From: Bufo bufo
Taxonomy: Eukaryota; Chordata; Amphibia; Anura; Bufonidae
Direction of reading: 5' to 3'
Assembly: GCF_905171765.1 (NCBI RefSeq)
Contig: NC_053390.1
Location: 212,293,359-212,357,358 of the forward strand
DNA: 64,000 nt
The notes under the pieces are model-generated. The model had not been told where the DNA came from. It did not search any database and saw nothing but the letters and a program-made list of their open reading frames with translations. Below, one piece after another: positions 43,028-54,446 of the stretch. Position 1 is the stretch's first letter, and the number at the start of each line of letters is the position of its first letter. Position numbers and translations under genes: made by a program.

Positions 43028-43424
43028 AAGGGATTCTGTCACCAAGTTTTAGGCTATAGAGATACGGACATGCACGGCTAGATCTCCGCTAGCATGTCCG
43101 CAATATACCGGTCCTATAGGCCTGTGTGCTTTTATTTTCTTTAAAAAAGGATTTTAGAGATATGTAAATTTAGTCTTGTAAGGTGCCCAAGGAGCTGTAT
43201 GAACCTTCCTGGTGCCCAGCCACGCCCGCCTGTGAAGGAGCCCAGCACCGCCTATGTCCTCCGAATCTCCTCCTTTCGTCAACAATAGATTGCCGCAATC
43301 TCGCGATGCGCGGGCTCGCGCAGTTCCTTCCCTGAGGCTGATGCCAGCACAGGGAAGGAACACTATACTAGCACTGCGCATACGCGAGCTCACGCATCGT
43401 GAGATTACAGAATCCCTTTAAGCA
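43028..43424. mobile_element. MITE, 'aaagggattctgtca' type
   Basis: Begins aaagggattctgtcacc and ends 'cagaatcccttta'. Internal inverted pieces include 'tcgcgatgcgcg...' and 'cgcgagctcacgcatcg'. It lies just before exon 4. No coding content. Confidence 0.7.
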
Positions 43425-43511
43425 TTACACGACATCATGAAAAACCAACCGTTCTTTCTGCATAAGCACTTATAAATTATTTAATTTAATGTATTTTTAT
43501 TTTTTCTCCAG

Positions 43512-43584
43512 CTACCGGACAGTTCTACAATATGCATTTCCAATCTTAACTGTACCCCGGGTTACGTAGGAACACACAGCAATG
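43512..43584 (+). CDS. p2rx4: P2X receptor exon 4
   Basis: 73 bp, starting in phase 0 and ending with one base of the next codon; acceptor tttttctccag, donor gtatgg. Encodes LPDSSTICISNLNCTPGYVG then THSNG, with two head-domain Cys and an NCT glycosylation motif. It joins to exon 5 to give Gly. Confidence 0.92.
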
Positions 43585-43704
43585 GTATGGCCTCATATTA
43601 ATGCCTTTGATCTATGTTTTTAGGTTTACAGCTTTTTTTTTTATTATGAGCACCTAACTACATGATTTTCCTAGTCTGTGACGTAAAGTCATGGTTTTAT
43701 TAAA

Positions 43705-43860
43705 GACACAGAGGCGAGTATTGCTATCTCTTCCTTTACTGTCCACCAATAGCAGCAAAGAAATTTACATACAGAACAATGTAACCATGGTAACCACCGT
43801 CCCACCCCAGACAGCCCCTATAACAGGCAGCTCCTCCTCTGGATCTTCCTCTTTCTTTGT
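43705..43860. repeat. DIRS copy A left inverted terminal repeat
   Basis: 'tactgtccaccaatagcagc' through 'ggatcttcctctttctttg' is the inverse of 49728-49885. Confidence 0.95.
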
Positions 43861-44204
43861 AAACCTGACACCACCGCTGGTAAACGAACTGGAACCGCAA
43901 ACTGGAACATCTCGGCTCCATCCGAACATCACAACCAAAGCCAACCTGGCTAACACTTCTGAAGAGAAAATAGAAGGATGTAGATTCCTGTATTCAGCAG
44001 AACATCAGCCTGAAAAAGAAAACAGACAGTATGGCCAGTGTAAATACCAGGTAGAAACCAGACAACCTCTGTAAGACGTTAATCTGAAATAACTCCATTA
44101 AACAATCCATGTAAACATAACCATATTAAATAGCCAACCAAAATAATATAAAAACCCTCCGAATAGTTAAAAGGGATGGGAAAAGAATCCAGGGCGGGCA
44201 GTAC

Positions 44205-44300
44205 TCTCCTCCGTGTCTTTAATAAAACCATGACTTTACGTCATAGACTAGGAAAATCATGTAGTTTTACATCAAGACACGGAGGCTCCTATTGCAAGTT
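44205..44300 (-). repeat. DIRS copy A internal complementary region
   Basis: Its complement contains the right-end sequence (ggagcctccgtgtcttgatg) followed directly by the left-end sequence (acatgattttcctagtct...). It represents the joined ends needed for DIRS replication. Confidence 0.9.
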
Positions 44301-46420
44301 CAAAGCTGATCAATTATGGAAATAATACTCCCTGAACGTCGTGACCCTTGACCAGTCAGCTAAACGTAAGATGTCCTCCAAACGCGCACCTGAAATCGCT
44401 AAAGAGGTGGCAGCGGCACCTCTCGCCGAATGCGCCGTGAAGATGGAAGTATCCACTTCAGCAAGAGACATAACCCACTTCATTCAACGAGCCAAAGTCG
44501 GGCTGGAGATCGGTCCAAAGGGATGGCGAATGGAAAGAAAAAGTTGCGGGATCAAAGGAGAGCGATGGGCCCTCGTCCGGTATTCATATTCCCACAAACA
44601 GGCCACCGGACAAAGAGCCGGTGAAGATGGGAAACTGAGATATGATACTTCCCTGATGTTAGTCTTGGTGCGTCTGGAAATATTTAAGGAGACGCCCTCC
44701 GGAGTAAAGGATCTGGCGTCGTGATCGAGGGCCCGAACGTCAGACACCCTTTTACAAGAAATGGGACAAAAGAGCACCAACAACTTAGCCGATGACTGTC
44801 TCAACGAGAGATCCGGATTGCTGGGCCAGGAAGCCAAGAAAGACAGCACCAAGGAAACATCCCAAGTGGTAGAAAAACGAGGCCGCAGAGGGCGAGCCAG
44901 GCGAGAACCACGCAGTAAGCGACACACCAAAGATTGCTGTCCCGCAGGGATACCCTCAAAACCCTGATGAGTGGACGAAATGGCAGACCTTAATAGGTTA
45001 ATAGTCCTATAAGCCTTCCTCAAATAAGGAGGTAAGGAACTGTAAGAGGTGACTCACAGGCGCCGAAATGGTGAAAGAAAGGGGTAGTAACGTATTAAAA
45101 CCTAACTTTTATTAGGATAATTAGAAGTCCCAAAAATGGGAAGAGAACTCCTACGCCGCACCTGAACGAAGGTGCACGATTTTCAGACGCTGAAGGGCAC
45201 AGTAAAGCAGCGGAGCCAGGAACACAGCTTGGATTGAAGAGGCTAGCGGGGTAGATGCACGTGCCTACCGTCTGCCGGCGTCTGAGGTCGGCATGTGCAT
45301 CTACCCTTCCGCACCCCATGATGAAAGCCATACGACCCTCATGCCAAACAGAATCTGGGTCATCCTGGACTATCAAGTCCTATTAAGTCTGCGCCACTTT
45401 AATATATACCCCCTCCCTGTATCTGCTATAACCACACAGATAGGTTGTGAGCGGGGGTTCATATTCTACCTTGTACCCCTGTCCCCTGACGAGTTAAGGG
45501 GTCTGTTATAGGTAGTCATCTCTATTCCCTTACTGCAGGATATATATAGTAGGATATACTCTCCAATGAAACGCGTAGGGTCTTAGAGCATATCTCCATA
45601 CTAGTTTTTACCCCCATATGAATAGCCTACCCGGGTCTGTAAGCCCCACAGGGCCATTTCCCTGTCCTCACAGGGTCACCTAGGGTCATCTTTGTTAGGG
45701 CTAGGTTCCGGACGGGGCCTCCCCTTGCGGGGATAGGACCTCGTGTTAGCAGGCACTTTAGGGCTTAATAGGCCAAGTAGGGCATTACCAGGGACAGACT
45801 TTTCCCTGTGGCCCTCTTGTACAAAGTGACCGCCAACTGGAGGACGTATCCACACGTGAGAACACCTCCGGGGTACTGGACTTGTCGGTCCTCTCGTCCA
45901 CCACCGGTAAAACCAACCCTTATCTCGCCTTATGGCATGTTTATAGACCACGGCAGACTTGCCACGGTCTCCACTTTTTGTCCACCTCCCGCTTTACTCG
46001 GAGACGTGAACGTGTATCTGACCATCAGGCGACCTGCCACCTCAGGTCCCCTGTAGTTGTGTGTTTTGTTTGTCTGGTAGGGGTTCTCTTCCCATTTTTG
46101 GGACTTCTAATTATCCTAATAAAAGTTAGGTTTTAATACGTTACTACCCCTTTCTTTCACTTAGTTTCAATTAACGAGTAGTTATTTCGGGGGGTGCCCT
46201 CGCACCACCCCTAAGGGACCACCCCTTGCATTTCGTCAAAATGGGATCCAGGTCCCGTTCCAAGCACCAGCTAGCCCAAGATCTCCTTGCTGCCCGATAA
46301 GATTTTCTGGTGCTGGGAGCCCATGCATTGTCCAGGAGGCGTCTAGTTGTATCTGAAACGCCCTCGACCTCTCCGGGAATCCTGAGATTCGGCATGCTAG
46401 CAGCTGTAGGGATCCCTCGA
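44301..46420 (-). pseudogene. DIRS tyrosine recombinase (copy A), interrupted
   Basis: Read from high to low coordinates: the N-terminal part NAWAPSTRKSYRAARRSWAS, WCLERDLDPI (about 46360-46250), the inserted element, then PVSHLLQFLTSLFEE, KAYRTINLLRSAISSTHQ, FCPISCKRVSDVRALD (catalytic Arg), SRRTKTNIREVSYLSFP, TAHSARGAAATSLAI (His-x-x-Arg) and WSRVTTFREYYFHN with the catalytic Tyr, stop near 44322. All four catalytic positions are readable. A one-base frameshift near 45020 and the insertion break it. It acts in the family as the integration enzyme for circular cDNA. Confidence 0.9.
45064..46240. mobile_element. Non-autonomous inverted-repeat element carrying a DIRS fragment
   Basis: Arms of ~84 bp at about 45069-45151 and 46079-46160 are near-perfect inverse copies (gtgaaagaaaggggtagtaa ... 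gggaagagaac). Outermost 'cgaaatg' occurs in inverse at about 46232. It interrupts the DIRS recombinase. 45179-45262 is almost identical, in direct orientation, to DIRS RNase H sequence at 46769-46851, so the element has acquired a piece of a DIRS element. No transposase seen. Confidence 0.75.
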
Positions 46421-47630
46421 GCAGGAGCGGATGCCGTAACCCCCGAGGGTCGCGAAGAAGATTCGCTTGATTCGGAAGAAGGGGCACATCTATGATGAGA
46501 TCTAGCAGAGCCGGGAACCAACTCTGAGTCCCCCAAAACGGGACCACCACGACCAAGTCGGCCCTCTGGCGACAAACCTGCAGCAGCATCCTCGGGACCA
46601 TTGCGAAAGGTGGGAAAGCGTACAGAAGAGACACGGACCAATCCTGAAAAAAGGCATCCGCCTCCGCCTCTGGATCCGGACGCCAGCTGAAGAAGCGAGG
46701 AAGCTGTGTGTTGAGTCTCGAAGCGAACAGGTCTATGGTAAAAGGACCCCAGACATCTGATATTGCCGATTTTCAGACTCTGAAGGGCACGGTAATGCAG
46801 CGGAGCCAGGAACACAGCTTGGATTGAAGAGGCTAGCAGGGCGTGCCGTAGCTCCTTTCAATTAGAGCGCAACTTTGCCATCGGGAGGCTGAGTGATTCC
46901 GCGATCGAGTCCACAGTGAATCCCAGAAACTCCATCCTCTGCATCGGGACAAGGCAAGATTTCTCCAGGTTGAGGAGAAACCCGAGGCGGGAGAGGAGAT
47001 CCGAAATCCAGCCCAGATGTACTAGCAAGGTTGACCTGGATTGATGCATAAGGATGTCGTCCAGGTAGACAATCAGACGTACTCCTCGACTGCGAAGCCA
47101 AGACATGGCCGGACGCATCAGCTTGGTGAAACACCAAGGCGCCGACGACAGGCCGAAGGGAAGGCAGGTGAAGCGCCAAATCTCCCCTCTCCATAGGAAA
47201 CTGAGCAGGTCTCTGGACTGTGTGGAAATCGGAACCGCCAGGTACGCATCCTTGAGCTCCAATTTCACCATCCAGTCCCCCGGAAGAAGCAAATCTCTGA
47301 GGAGGTGAATCCCCTCCATCTTGAAGTGGCGATAGCGAACCATGGTATTCAGAGCCCGCAGATTTATAACTGGGCGCATCTGACCGCCTTTCTTCTGTAC
47401 AAGAAAGATATATTGCTGAGGACTCCCCTGGGGGATGGAGAAGCCCTCTCGATCGACCGTTTGCGGAAAAGGGATAAGAGTTCCAGATCTACAAGAGTGC
47501 AATCGGGCCTTGACAGTACAAAAGGAGGGGGGGAAGGGAGGAGGCTTGGGGAGTCTACGATCTCGATATGGAAACCCCTGACTGTGGCCAAGACCCAAGG
47601 GTCTGATGTGATGGCTAACCAGGCATGGAA
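46421..47630 (-). pseudogene. DIRS reverse transcriptase / RNase H (copy A)
   Basis: From about 47630 downward: WLAITSDPWVLATVRGFHIE, then PQQYIFLVQKKGGQMRPVIN, LRALN, MVKLELKDAYLAVPI, LPFGLSSAPWCFTKLMRP and the catalytic RLIVYLDDILMHQ (near 47060), GFLLNLEKSCL, MEFLGFTVDS. RNase H-like sequence follows with frame changes (FLAPLHYRALQSLKIGNI; PFTIDLFASRLNTQ; LYAFPPFAMVPRMLLQV; ADLVVVVPFWGTQSWFPALL). The RT motifs themselves are undamaged, but frames are broken on both sides. Confidence 0.92.
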
Positions 47631-49065
47631 AAAATGAGTCTTCCCCCGATGCAATGATCCGAAAAATCCCCCACTGGGGGAGGACTTACCGAAAGGTCTC
47701 CTGGAATTGGAGTTTCCCCGGAAGGACCTGGAACGCCACTGGCCACCTCTGGCTGGGAAGAAGGGCGACGAGTTCCTCTGTTCCTGGAAGGGAGGCCTCT
47801 GGTTGAAGGAGCCTCGGCCCGCGCTACGGGCCTGAAAAGTGGATCGGCCGGACAGGCGGCCCCTGCTACTGCCGACCCTGGTGGAGACCCGCCCCTGAAA
47901 TACTCGCCGCATAGAGGATTGGGCTTTATCTAAGGCCGTAAACGCCCCCACAAAGCGACTCGGGACCTTAACAAAGGAATCGCCAAATAAAAGGCCCTGC
48001 GCATGTTTTACCTGCCTCTGTAAGGGCAAGGTTGGCCAACTTGGGGTCGATTTTAAAGAGAATGGCTTTACGCCATTCTATGGCCAGGGACGTATTGGCA
48101 TTTCCTACGATACATATCGCTCTCTGGACCCAGCCACGCAGCTCCTCCGGGTCTATCAGAGAGCAATCCGCTCTGGCCACCTCAGCCATTTCAAACAGTT
48201 TGGTTAAAGGGCCGAACACATCAAGGAGCTTGTCTTGACAGCTCCGCAAGGCTCCGCAAGGCGGAATCCAACCCTTTACGGGGGTTCCAGCCAGTCTTAG
48301 ACAAGAATTGCGTCATTTTCGGGTCAACAACCGGAGTGTCGCAGACTTTGTTGGGGACCAGGGGCCTGGGGCACTCAGCTCTAAGCTTGTTGCGTGCCTC
48401 CTTACTGAGGGGGTGACGAACCCAACGTTCAAGGTATTTGCCCACATGATCAGTAGGAAGCCACTCCGCTGACTTAGGGTGGTGGAGGGCATCTGGGTCG
48501 AACATGAGTTCGCCCGAAGGGTCCACCAGGGAAGTGGCTAAATTGGTTGCGGATGATGAGGAGTCCTTGACTAAAGAAGTCGAAGGTGTGGGGCCAATGG
48601 GGTCTGATACCTGATTAGGGGTATCCTCCTCAGAGTGGAAACTAACTTCCGCGAACGCCTCCTCATCTGAACCCCTATCAGAGTCGGAGTCACTGCAAGG
48701 TTGTGCTCTAGCACATTTCCACATATGCGCCCGTTCTGCTTGGCGCGGCAAGGCTCTTTTGCGTGATCCCAGCACGCTTTCATGGGTGGCAGTACTCACA
48801 CCAGTCAGTCTCCTGTGAAACAGGAGGATCTAAGGCGGTAGACTGCGGATTAATCAATGGGGCAGTCTGCAGGACCTCTCTAGGAGGGTGGGCAGTCAGG
48901 GCCTGTGATATGCTCTGTGAGAGAATAGAGGACATTGAGCCCATTGCTGCCATAATGGCATTAGAAACCGAACGCTGCAGTGCCAGCGTATGAGCATCCT
49001 CACCCTCAACCCTAGCATCATCAGGGGGAGGTGGTGGGGGGGAGGCTGGTGTGGATTAGACATGC
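47630..49065 (-). pseudogene. DIRS gag-like ORF (copy A)
   Basis: Starts near 49060 (MSNPHQPPPHHLP). In a shifted frame it reads ALQRSVSNAIMAAMGSMSSI. Later parts are acidic (DSDSDRGSDEEAFAEVSFHS), then FDPDALHHPKSAEWLPTDHV and GLDSALRSLAELSRQA. Near its end it is Arg/Gly/Ser-rich (GRVSTRVGSSRGRLSGRSTF), consistent with RNA binding. Several frameshifts. Assigned to gag by position and composition, less certainly than the RT. Confidence 0.75.
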
Positions 49066-49727
49066 TGGCAGGTAATAATCTCCCTTCTCCTAATGGGCTA
49101 TAGGGGCACCTAAGACAAAATCCCCAGAGAGTTAAGCAGGCACTTACTAATCCAATCAAGGTGGGGGAGAAGGTAGGTAAGGGGTTAATCACCCCAGAGA
49201 CACAGGAGCGGGGAAGCAGGCGACCGATCCGGTGCGCAGCGCTGAGAGGAGTGAAGATGGCCGCCGATCCCGTGAGAAGCGGCGAGGATAGGAAACCAAA
49301 ATGGCCGCCGGTATCTCGCAAGATCTCGCGACCGCCGGCGAAGCGAGGAATGGACGGCACCGAGCACACAGAGAGAGGGGAAGAAGTACCAAGGAGGTAA
49401 CAGACAAATGGATCGCTAGAGGGACCAGGAAAACAAACAGTGGGGTAAAGCGGTGGCCGCGGCAGAGAGCGGGGTGGGTGGGAAAAAGAAAGTAGAGAAT
49501 GCCATGAATAGAGAGGGGGGGCAGGGCCCCCCAAACCAGGCGAAAAAAGGGGGAACCTAAAAGGGAAAAAAAAACTGCCTAAACCCTTATAGTGGCATAT
49601 AAACAATATTTATATATAATCAGACAACCTAGATGCAGATATGCACATAAATTCCAATAAAAATTTGTGTGGATCCTATCTATATATCGGAAACAGAATA
49701 GTGCAGCACTTATCTGGTGGCAGCAGC
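49066..49727 (-). other. DIRS copy A 5' region
   Basis: GC-rich leader upstream of gag on the - strand. The longer chance frames have no recognised domain. Confidence 0.5.
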
Positions 49728-49894
49728 AAAGAAAGAGGAAGATCCAGAGGAGGAGCTGCCTGTTATAGGGGCTGTCTGCGGTGGGACGGTGGTTACCATG
49801 GTTACATTGTTCTGTATGTAAATTTCTTTGCTGCTATTGGTGGACAGTAAAGGAAGAGATAGCAATAGGAGCCTCCGTGTCTTGATGTAAAACT
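49728..49894. repeat. DIRS copy A right inverted terminal repeat and end
   Basis: Inverse of 43705-43860, ending 'ccgtgtcttgatgtaaaact'. Followed by host intron sequence (ccaattatg). Confidence 0.93.
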
Positions 49895-50121
49895 CCAATT
49901 ATGTGCAATCATGACAGCTAGAATTTGATTCTTTAGAAATATAGTAACATTTTTACAGTTACCCATGAATGGTAATAGTCTTTTACACAGTAAGATTACT
50001 TCACAGGGCTGCTGAGCTGGGACCTTGTCAGTTTGTAATTTATTTGTAATTGCTGTTTTTTTTTTTTGTTTTTTTTTTTTGTTTTTTTTTTATATATAAT
50101 GTTGCACTTTCTATCACTTAG

Positions 50122-50218
50122 GAGTACAGACTGGACGCTGTGTGCGTTACAATGAATCAGTAAAAACATGTGAAGTAAAGGCATGGTGTCCAGTAGAAAA
50201 TGACACGGCTGTTCCCAT
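50122..50218 (+). CDS. p2rx4: P2X receptor exon 5
   Basis: 97 bp; acceptor ctatcacttag, donor gtaagt. Encodes VQTGRCVRYNESVKTCEVKA then WCPVENDTAVP, with three conserved head-domain Cys and the NES and NDT glycosylation motifs. It ends two bases into a Met codon shared with exon 6. The acceptor tract lies after an upstream T-rich run (50058-50090). Confidence 0.95.
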
Positions 50219-50438
50219 GTAAGTGGTACAACTTACCGATTGATGTATATACAGTAAAAGCCAGAGATTATTTGGGACCTCATAGGTGCTGGAACTATCA
50301 GATATTCAGTATTTATGAATAGTCTCTAAAATCACATCAATAAAGTTTAGTTCTGCTCAGTCTTCTGCTTTTGGACAAGAGATAGCAGACTTTTTGTTCT
50401 TGTAAATTATTTTTATTAACTGAATGTACATCCTTCAG

Positions 50439-50519
50439 GCCTGCTTTTCTGGGGGCTGCTGAAAATTTCACTGTGCTTATAAAGAATAACATCTGGTACC
50501 CCAAATTCAATTTCACCAA
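50439..50519 (+). CDS. p2rx4: P2X receptor exon 6
   Basis: 81 bp; acceptor atccttcag, donor gtaagt. Encodes PAFLGAAENFTVLIKNNIWY then PKFNFT. The NFT motif contributes to the ATP site in P2X receptors and is also a glycosylation motif. Intron 5 is only 220 bp. Confidence 0.95.
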
Positions 50520-51061
50520 GTAAGTACTTAAAGTGTATCATATTTTCTTTTTTCAAACAAATTAGCATAATGTCTGTGCTTCTTTGTATAATCATAACTT
50601 TGAAGGAACTGGTCTTTTTGGGATTCCCTTTCAGCCATATTGTTCCCTGTTTTATCTGCACGGCTAGATGCATCTCACTCAGAAACCAGGGGTGTCTTCC
50701 TTCTGTGAAATCTGCTTGCACTTTACTGCTGTGACGTTCTTTCCCTTACTTCCCAGTACGTTTTCAGTTCAGTAGCTCACAGAACAGATAAGGAGGGGAA
50801 AATCTCACTGATCAGGATCTCAGTTAGGTCTGACACCCACATTTCCTGTGAGCAGTCTTCTGTGTCTCGGTTACTAGGGACAGATCTTGCCTGACAACAG
50901 GCAGTGGACTGCCAATTAGGTGGAAGTGAGACCCCTAGTGGCCATGGCTTTACAGTTTTTTTGCAAGTGGATGCAGGCATTTTTTTTTTTTAAGTGATTT
51001 AGAAATTTGGTAGTTACACCATTCTCTGTGAAATGAAATTGTGTGAAAGTGCAATGACTCT
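50520..51061. other. Intron 6, non-coding
   Basis: No gene or repeat structure recognised. Confidence 0.35.
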
Positions 51062-51425
51062 TTAACGCGGTTTTGTCATCTCAGACATTGGTGGCATATT
51101 CTTAGAACATGCCACCGATGTCAGATAGGCGCGGAATGGATGGGCTCCCAAAAGTGAAGGAGAATGCACTAAGCATGTGCTCTCTATTCACATCCATAGG
51201 ATTTCCGAAAAGAGCAGAGCAAGCACACTAAGCTATTTTTGGAAGTCCTATGCAGGTGAATGGAGAACGCTCTGCACATGCATGGCCGCCTCTATGGGAC
51301 TGCCAGAAGTAGTCGAGTGCTAGTGGAACTCTCATAGAAGTGAATGGAGGGTGGCTGCACTTGCCCGATGCGTTCTCCTTTTGGCATCTTTACGATATGC
51401 CACAAATGTCTGAGATAAGACAATT
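51062..51425. mobile_element. Fold-back MITE in intron 6
   Basis: 'ttgtcatctcagacattggtgg' at the left pairs with 'tgccacaaatgtctgagat' at the right. 'gaatggatgggctcccaaaag' and later blocks are also inverted around the centre near 51240. Confidence 0.82.
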
Positions 51426-53017
51426 CTTTTAATGTCGGAAGATCACTACATTGTAACTGTATTTTATTATTTAACAAAACTAATAAACATACATGAGGGA
51501 TAGGTGTCACTTTATTAACCACAACTTTTTTTATTATTATTTTCTAATTCCTACATGTCGGTAAAAAGGCAAGTGGAAGTGAACCCAGAATCCCAGTGCT
51601 CCACTGAGCTACCAAGCTTCTGTAACAGAACACCTTATACTTGCAAAAATATCAAATCTTAAAACGACCAAATCCCAGAATATAACATTTTTAACTTGAT
51701 GCTGTTCTGTCAGACTTGTTGTTTAAGTGAACCCTTATTACAATGTACAGGCATAGACAATGTGATTTAAGCTTGTCCACGTGTTGTGCAGCCACTGATG
51801 ATTATTATGGCTTTTGCGGCATAGATTTTTTAATTTTATTAAAGATTTTCATGTAAGCTGAATAACGGGCAGTAAAAACAGATTCATATTTTATAGTATG
51901 TTCTTGAATACATTAGTGTATTATATGCATTTCACTGCTTGAAAGGACAAACCATGTGGTGTTGGGGCATATGGATATCATAAAGGGGTCTCTTCTGCTC
52001 AGTTTAGAAATGGCTCAGTGATCTTGAGCCATACAATTAGTCTGTCATCAGGAAATTCACTGTTATACCACTGTCACAATGTCTTATAGGGCAAGCTCAG
52101 CTGAATGAATGGTAGCAAATCCTTTGCTTCATTTTGGAGAAAAAGTTTTTTTAATTTATATGCAATATAGCATTTAAGTGCTCCAAGTCCAAGCCACACT
52201 GTGCACCTTCTCTCCAGGTCTTTCTCTTGCTTTCTTGATTGGTGGGGTGAGGTTCCTGCATGGTTATCGCAATGGGCCCTTCCAATAAAAAAGGGAAGGG
52301 AGGGGCTGGCAGAGGAAGCAGGAGGAACAAGGGTGCACAAAGCAGCTAGAACCAAACCTTGGTGCAGATAACCGCTCCTTTGCATATGGATTAAAACTAC
52401 GTGTTCTCCAGAATGAAGCAACAAATGTGAAAGGTATAATTACATTGAGCTGATCTAGCCCTACAAGCCATTGAGCCTGGTTTACAGTTACAGGTTCCTT
52501 TTTACTACTAAGTTTAGCAGCCAAATCTTTTCCTGCAAAAATCAGATTTTTACTGGGAATCTTGGTAGCCAACTTGGGGCAATCCAACGAATCCTCTAGG
52601 AAGGGTTCATATTGGAAATGGGCTCTGACGTCAGACAACCCTTTTAACAAGTGGTGTTGAGTCTTGCTGTCTTTTAATCCACATAACTGGCTTTGTTAAT
52701 GGGAACTGAAGTATTATCTCTAGTACTACATGAGTAGCACCTGCAGCTAAAAACTCTATCACAACTTTTTTTTATTTTCAGCTGGCACCCTATTCCCCAG
52801 CTGTCAGCACTCAGAGTTGCGCTGAAATACAACTTTACTTGCGCATAGAAAGGTGAGGATTAATCAGCTCAAGCTCTGCCGTCCAGAAGAATGTGTTTCA
52901 GCACCGCTTTGAGCACTGAAAGCAGGGGAATGGGTGTAGGGGGTGCAGTTTAAAATCAAATAATTTCAGTCTGGAGTCTTTGCTCCAGATCGATAAAATG
53001 TGGTGACAGATTTATTT
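51426..53017. other. Intron 6, non-coding
   Basis: No host exon or element ends recognised. A - strand frame at about 52264-52650 has no known domain and is likely chance. Confidence 0.35.
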
Positions 53018-53458
53018 TTAGGTTACTTTCACACTAGCGGTAATATTTTCCGGTATTGAGATCAGTCATAGGGTCTCAATACCGGAAACAAACGCTTCAG
53101 TTTTGTCCCAATTCATTGTCAATGAACATAACTGAATGCTCCAAAATGCCTTCCGTTCCGTTTGGTTGCTTTTTTATACCAGAATGCTGCTGTTTGCTTT
53201 CCGTCATGGGATGCGGAGCAAAACTGATCCGTTATGACCCACAATGTAAGTCAGTGGGGACGGATCCGTTTTCTCTGACACAACCGAAAATGGAATCGTC
53301 CCCTATTGACTTTCAATGGAGTTTATGACGGATCTATCTTGGCTATGTTAAAGATAATACAACCGGATCCATTCATAACAGATGCAGATAGTTGTATTAT
53401 CCGTAACGGAAGCGTTTTTGCTGAACCCAGCAAACACACTAGTGTGAAAGTAGCCTAA
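53018..53458. mobile_element. MITE of the 'ggctactttcacac' family
   Basis: Starts TTAGGTTACTTTCACACTAG and ends 'actagtgtgaaagtagcctaa'. Ends 50 bp before exon 7, so the exon 7 branch point region lies close to it. Confidence 0.88.
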
Positions 53459-53508
53459 GCGTGTCGAAATGTGAATAATAGTTGTGTAATCTGCTTTTTT
53501 TTTTATAG

Positions 53509-53650
53509 GAGAAACATCTTATCTAATATCAGTGCAGAATATTTGAAAACCTGTGTGTATGATCCGGTGAAACATCCATTCTGTCCTATATTCCGTCTGG
53601 GCAGCATAGTGGAGGAGGCTGGAGAATCTTTCCAAGATATGGCTGTATTG
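53509..53650 (+). CDS. p2rx4: P2X receptor exon 7
   Basis: 142 bp; acceptor ttttttttatag, donor gtattt (weaker than the others). Encodes RNILSNISAEYLKTCVYDPV, then KHPFCPIFRLGSIVEEAGES and FQDMAVL. Two conserved Cys are included. The family has Glu where Leu ends this exon, so the last codon or donor choice deserves a check. The length matches the family exon and phase 0 is maintained. Confidence 0.93.
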
Positions 53651-54446
53651 GTATTTGCAGAGGATCTTGTTGTTGGAACCTTCAGAATAATTAAAGACTA
53701 TGGATGCGTTTGGGGTTATTTTTTATTATTGCATTCTACTTATCTTAGTGTAAAAATATTTTTTGTCCAGTTGGTCTTTATTAAATATTTTCAACAGCCT
53801 GTCTTTTACAGCCTTCAGGTTTTATTTTATCTGCAAACCGTTCTTTCTGATTTTGACTAAAATCTCTGGCTGATCTGTAGCCCTTATTTTTAGTCTCCTG
53901 ACAGCTCATAAACACGTACCGGAATTTAAACAAAATTCACATGAAAAGAATTTAGCTCACTTGAAGCTGGTCATACACATGATATAGCTGTTGGCCGAAC
54001 AATTTTTTCAGCCATTATCTCTCTCAATACTCCCATACATGTGCCTGGTCTGCTTGGCTGATCATGCATATGCAGTGAATGGGGAGAAAGCTGCTACCAG
54101 CATCGGCTTATTTCCCCGCTAAACAAAAGATTGGGCAATTAAACCCAACATGTCTCATCCTTAACTCCCCCAACATTAGCTGTTGGGGTAGAGTCAGAAG
54201 GCCACCATGCACATTAGGTGGTTGGACAAATCTGTCAAAATCATCTGGTTAGCCAATACATATCTAACGTGTATAGCCAGCCTTTTTTAAAGTACAAGTA
54301 ACGTCTACAGAACAAGCTGCCAGAGCAGCTCAGACAAAATAATGAAAATGTTTAATAAAGACCAAAGGGAAAAAATTTTTTTTCGCACAAGATAACATAA
54401 GTGGAATACAGTAATAAAAATGACCTCAAATCTGACAATAGCCTTT
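53651..54446. other. Intron 7, non-coding
   Basis: The exon 7 frame stays open to 53860, which looks like chance. Nothing else recognised. Confidence 0.35.

Larger units (their letters stand above)
43660..49894 (-). mobile_element. DIRS-type retrotransposon (copy A) in intron 4
   Basis: Inverted terminal repeats (core about 43705-43860 and 49728-49885), an internal complementary region at about 44205-44300, and on the - strand gag, RT/RNase H and tyrosine recombinase. The internal region, read on the - strand, equals the right end joined directly to the left end (...gatgtaaaact|acatgattttcc...). AACT lies at both outer boundaries (43656-43659 and 49891-49894), fitting insertion by recombination at a circle junction. 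The reading frames are decayed, and a 1.2-kb element interrupts it at 45064-46240. Confidence 0.92.

Noticed and set aside
45808..46136. Short ORFs inside the 45064-46240 element
   Set aside because: They overlap the inverted arm and do not resemble any transposase.
52264..52650. 128-codon - strand ORF in intron 6
   Set aside because: No recognised domain and no neighbouring exon or element structure; probably chance.
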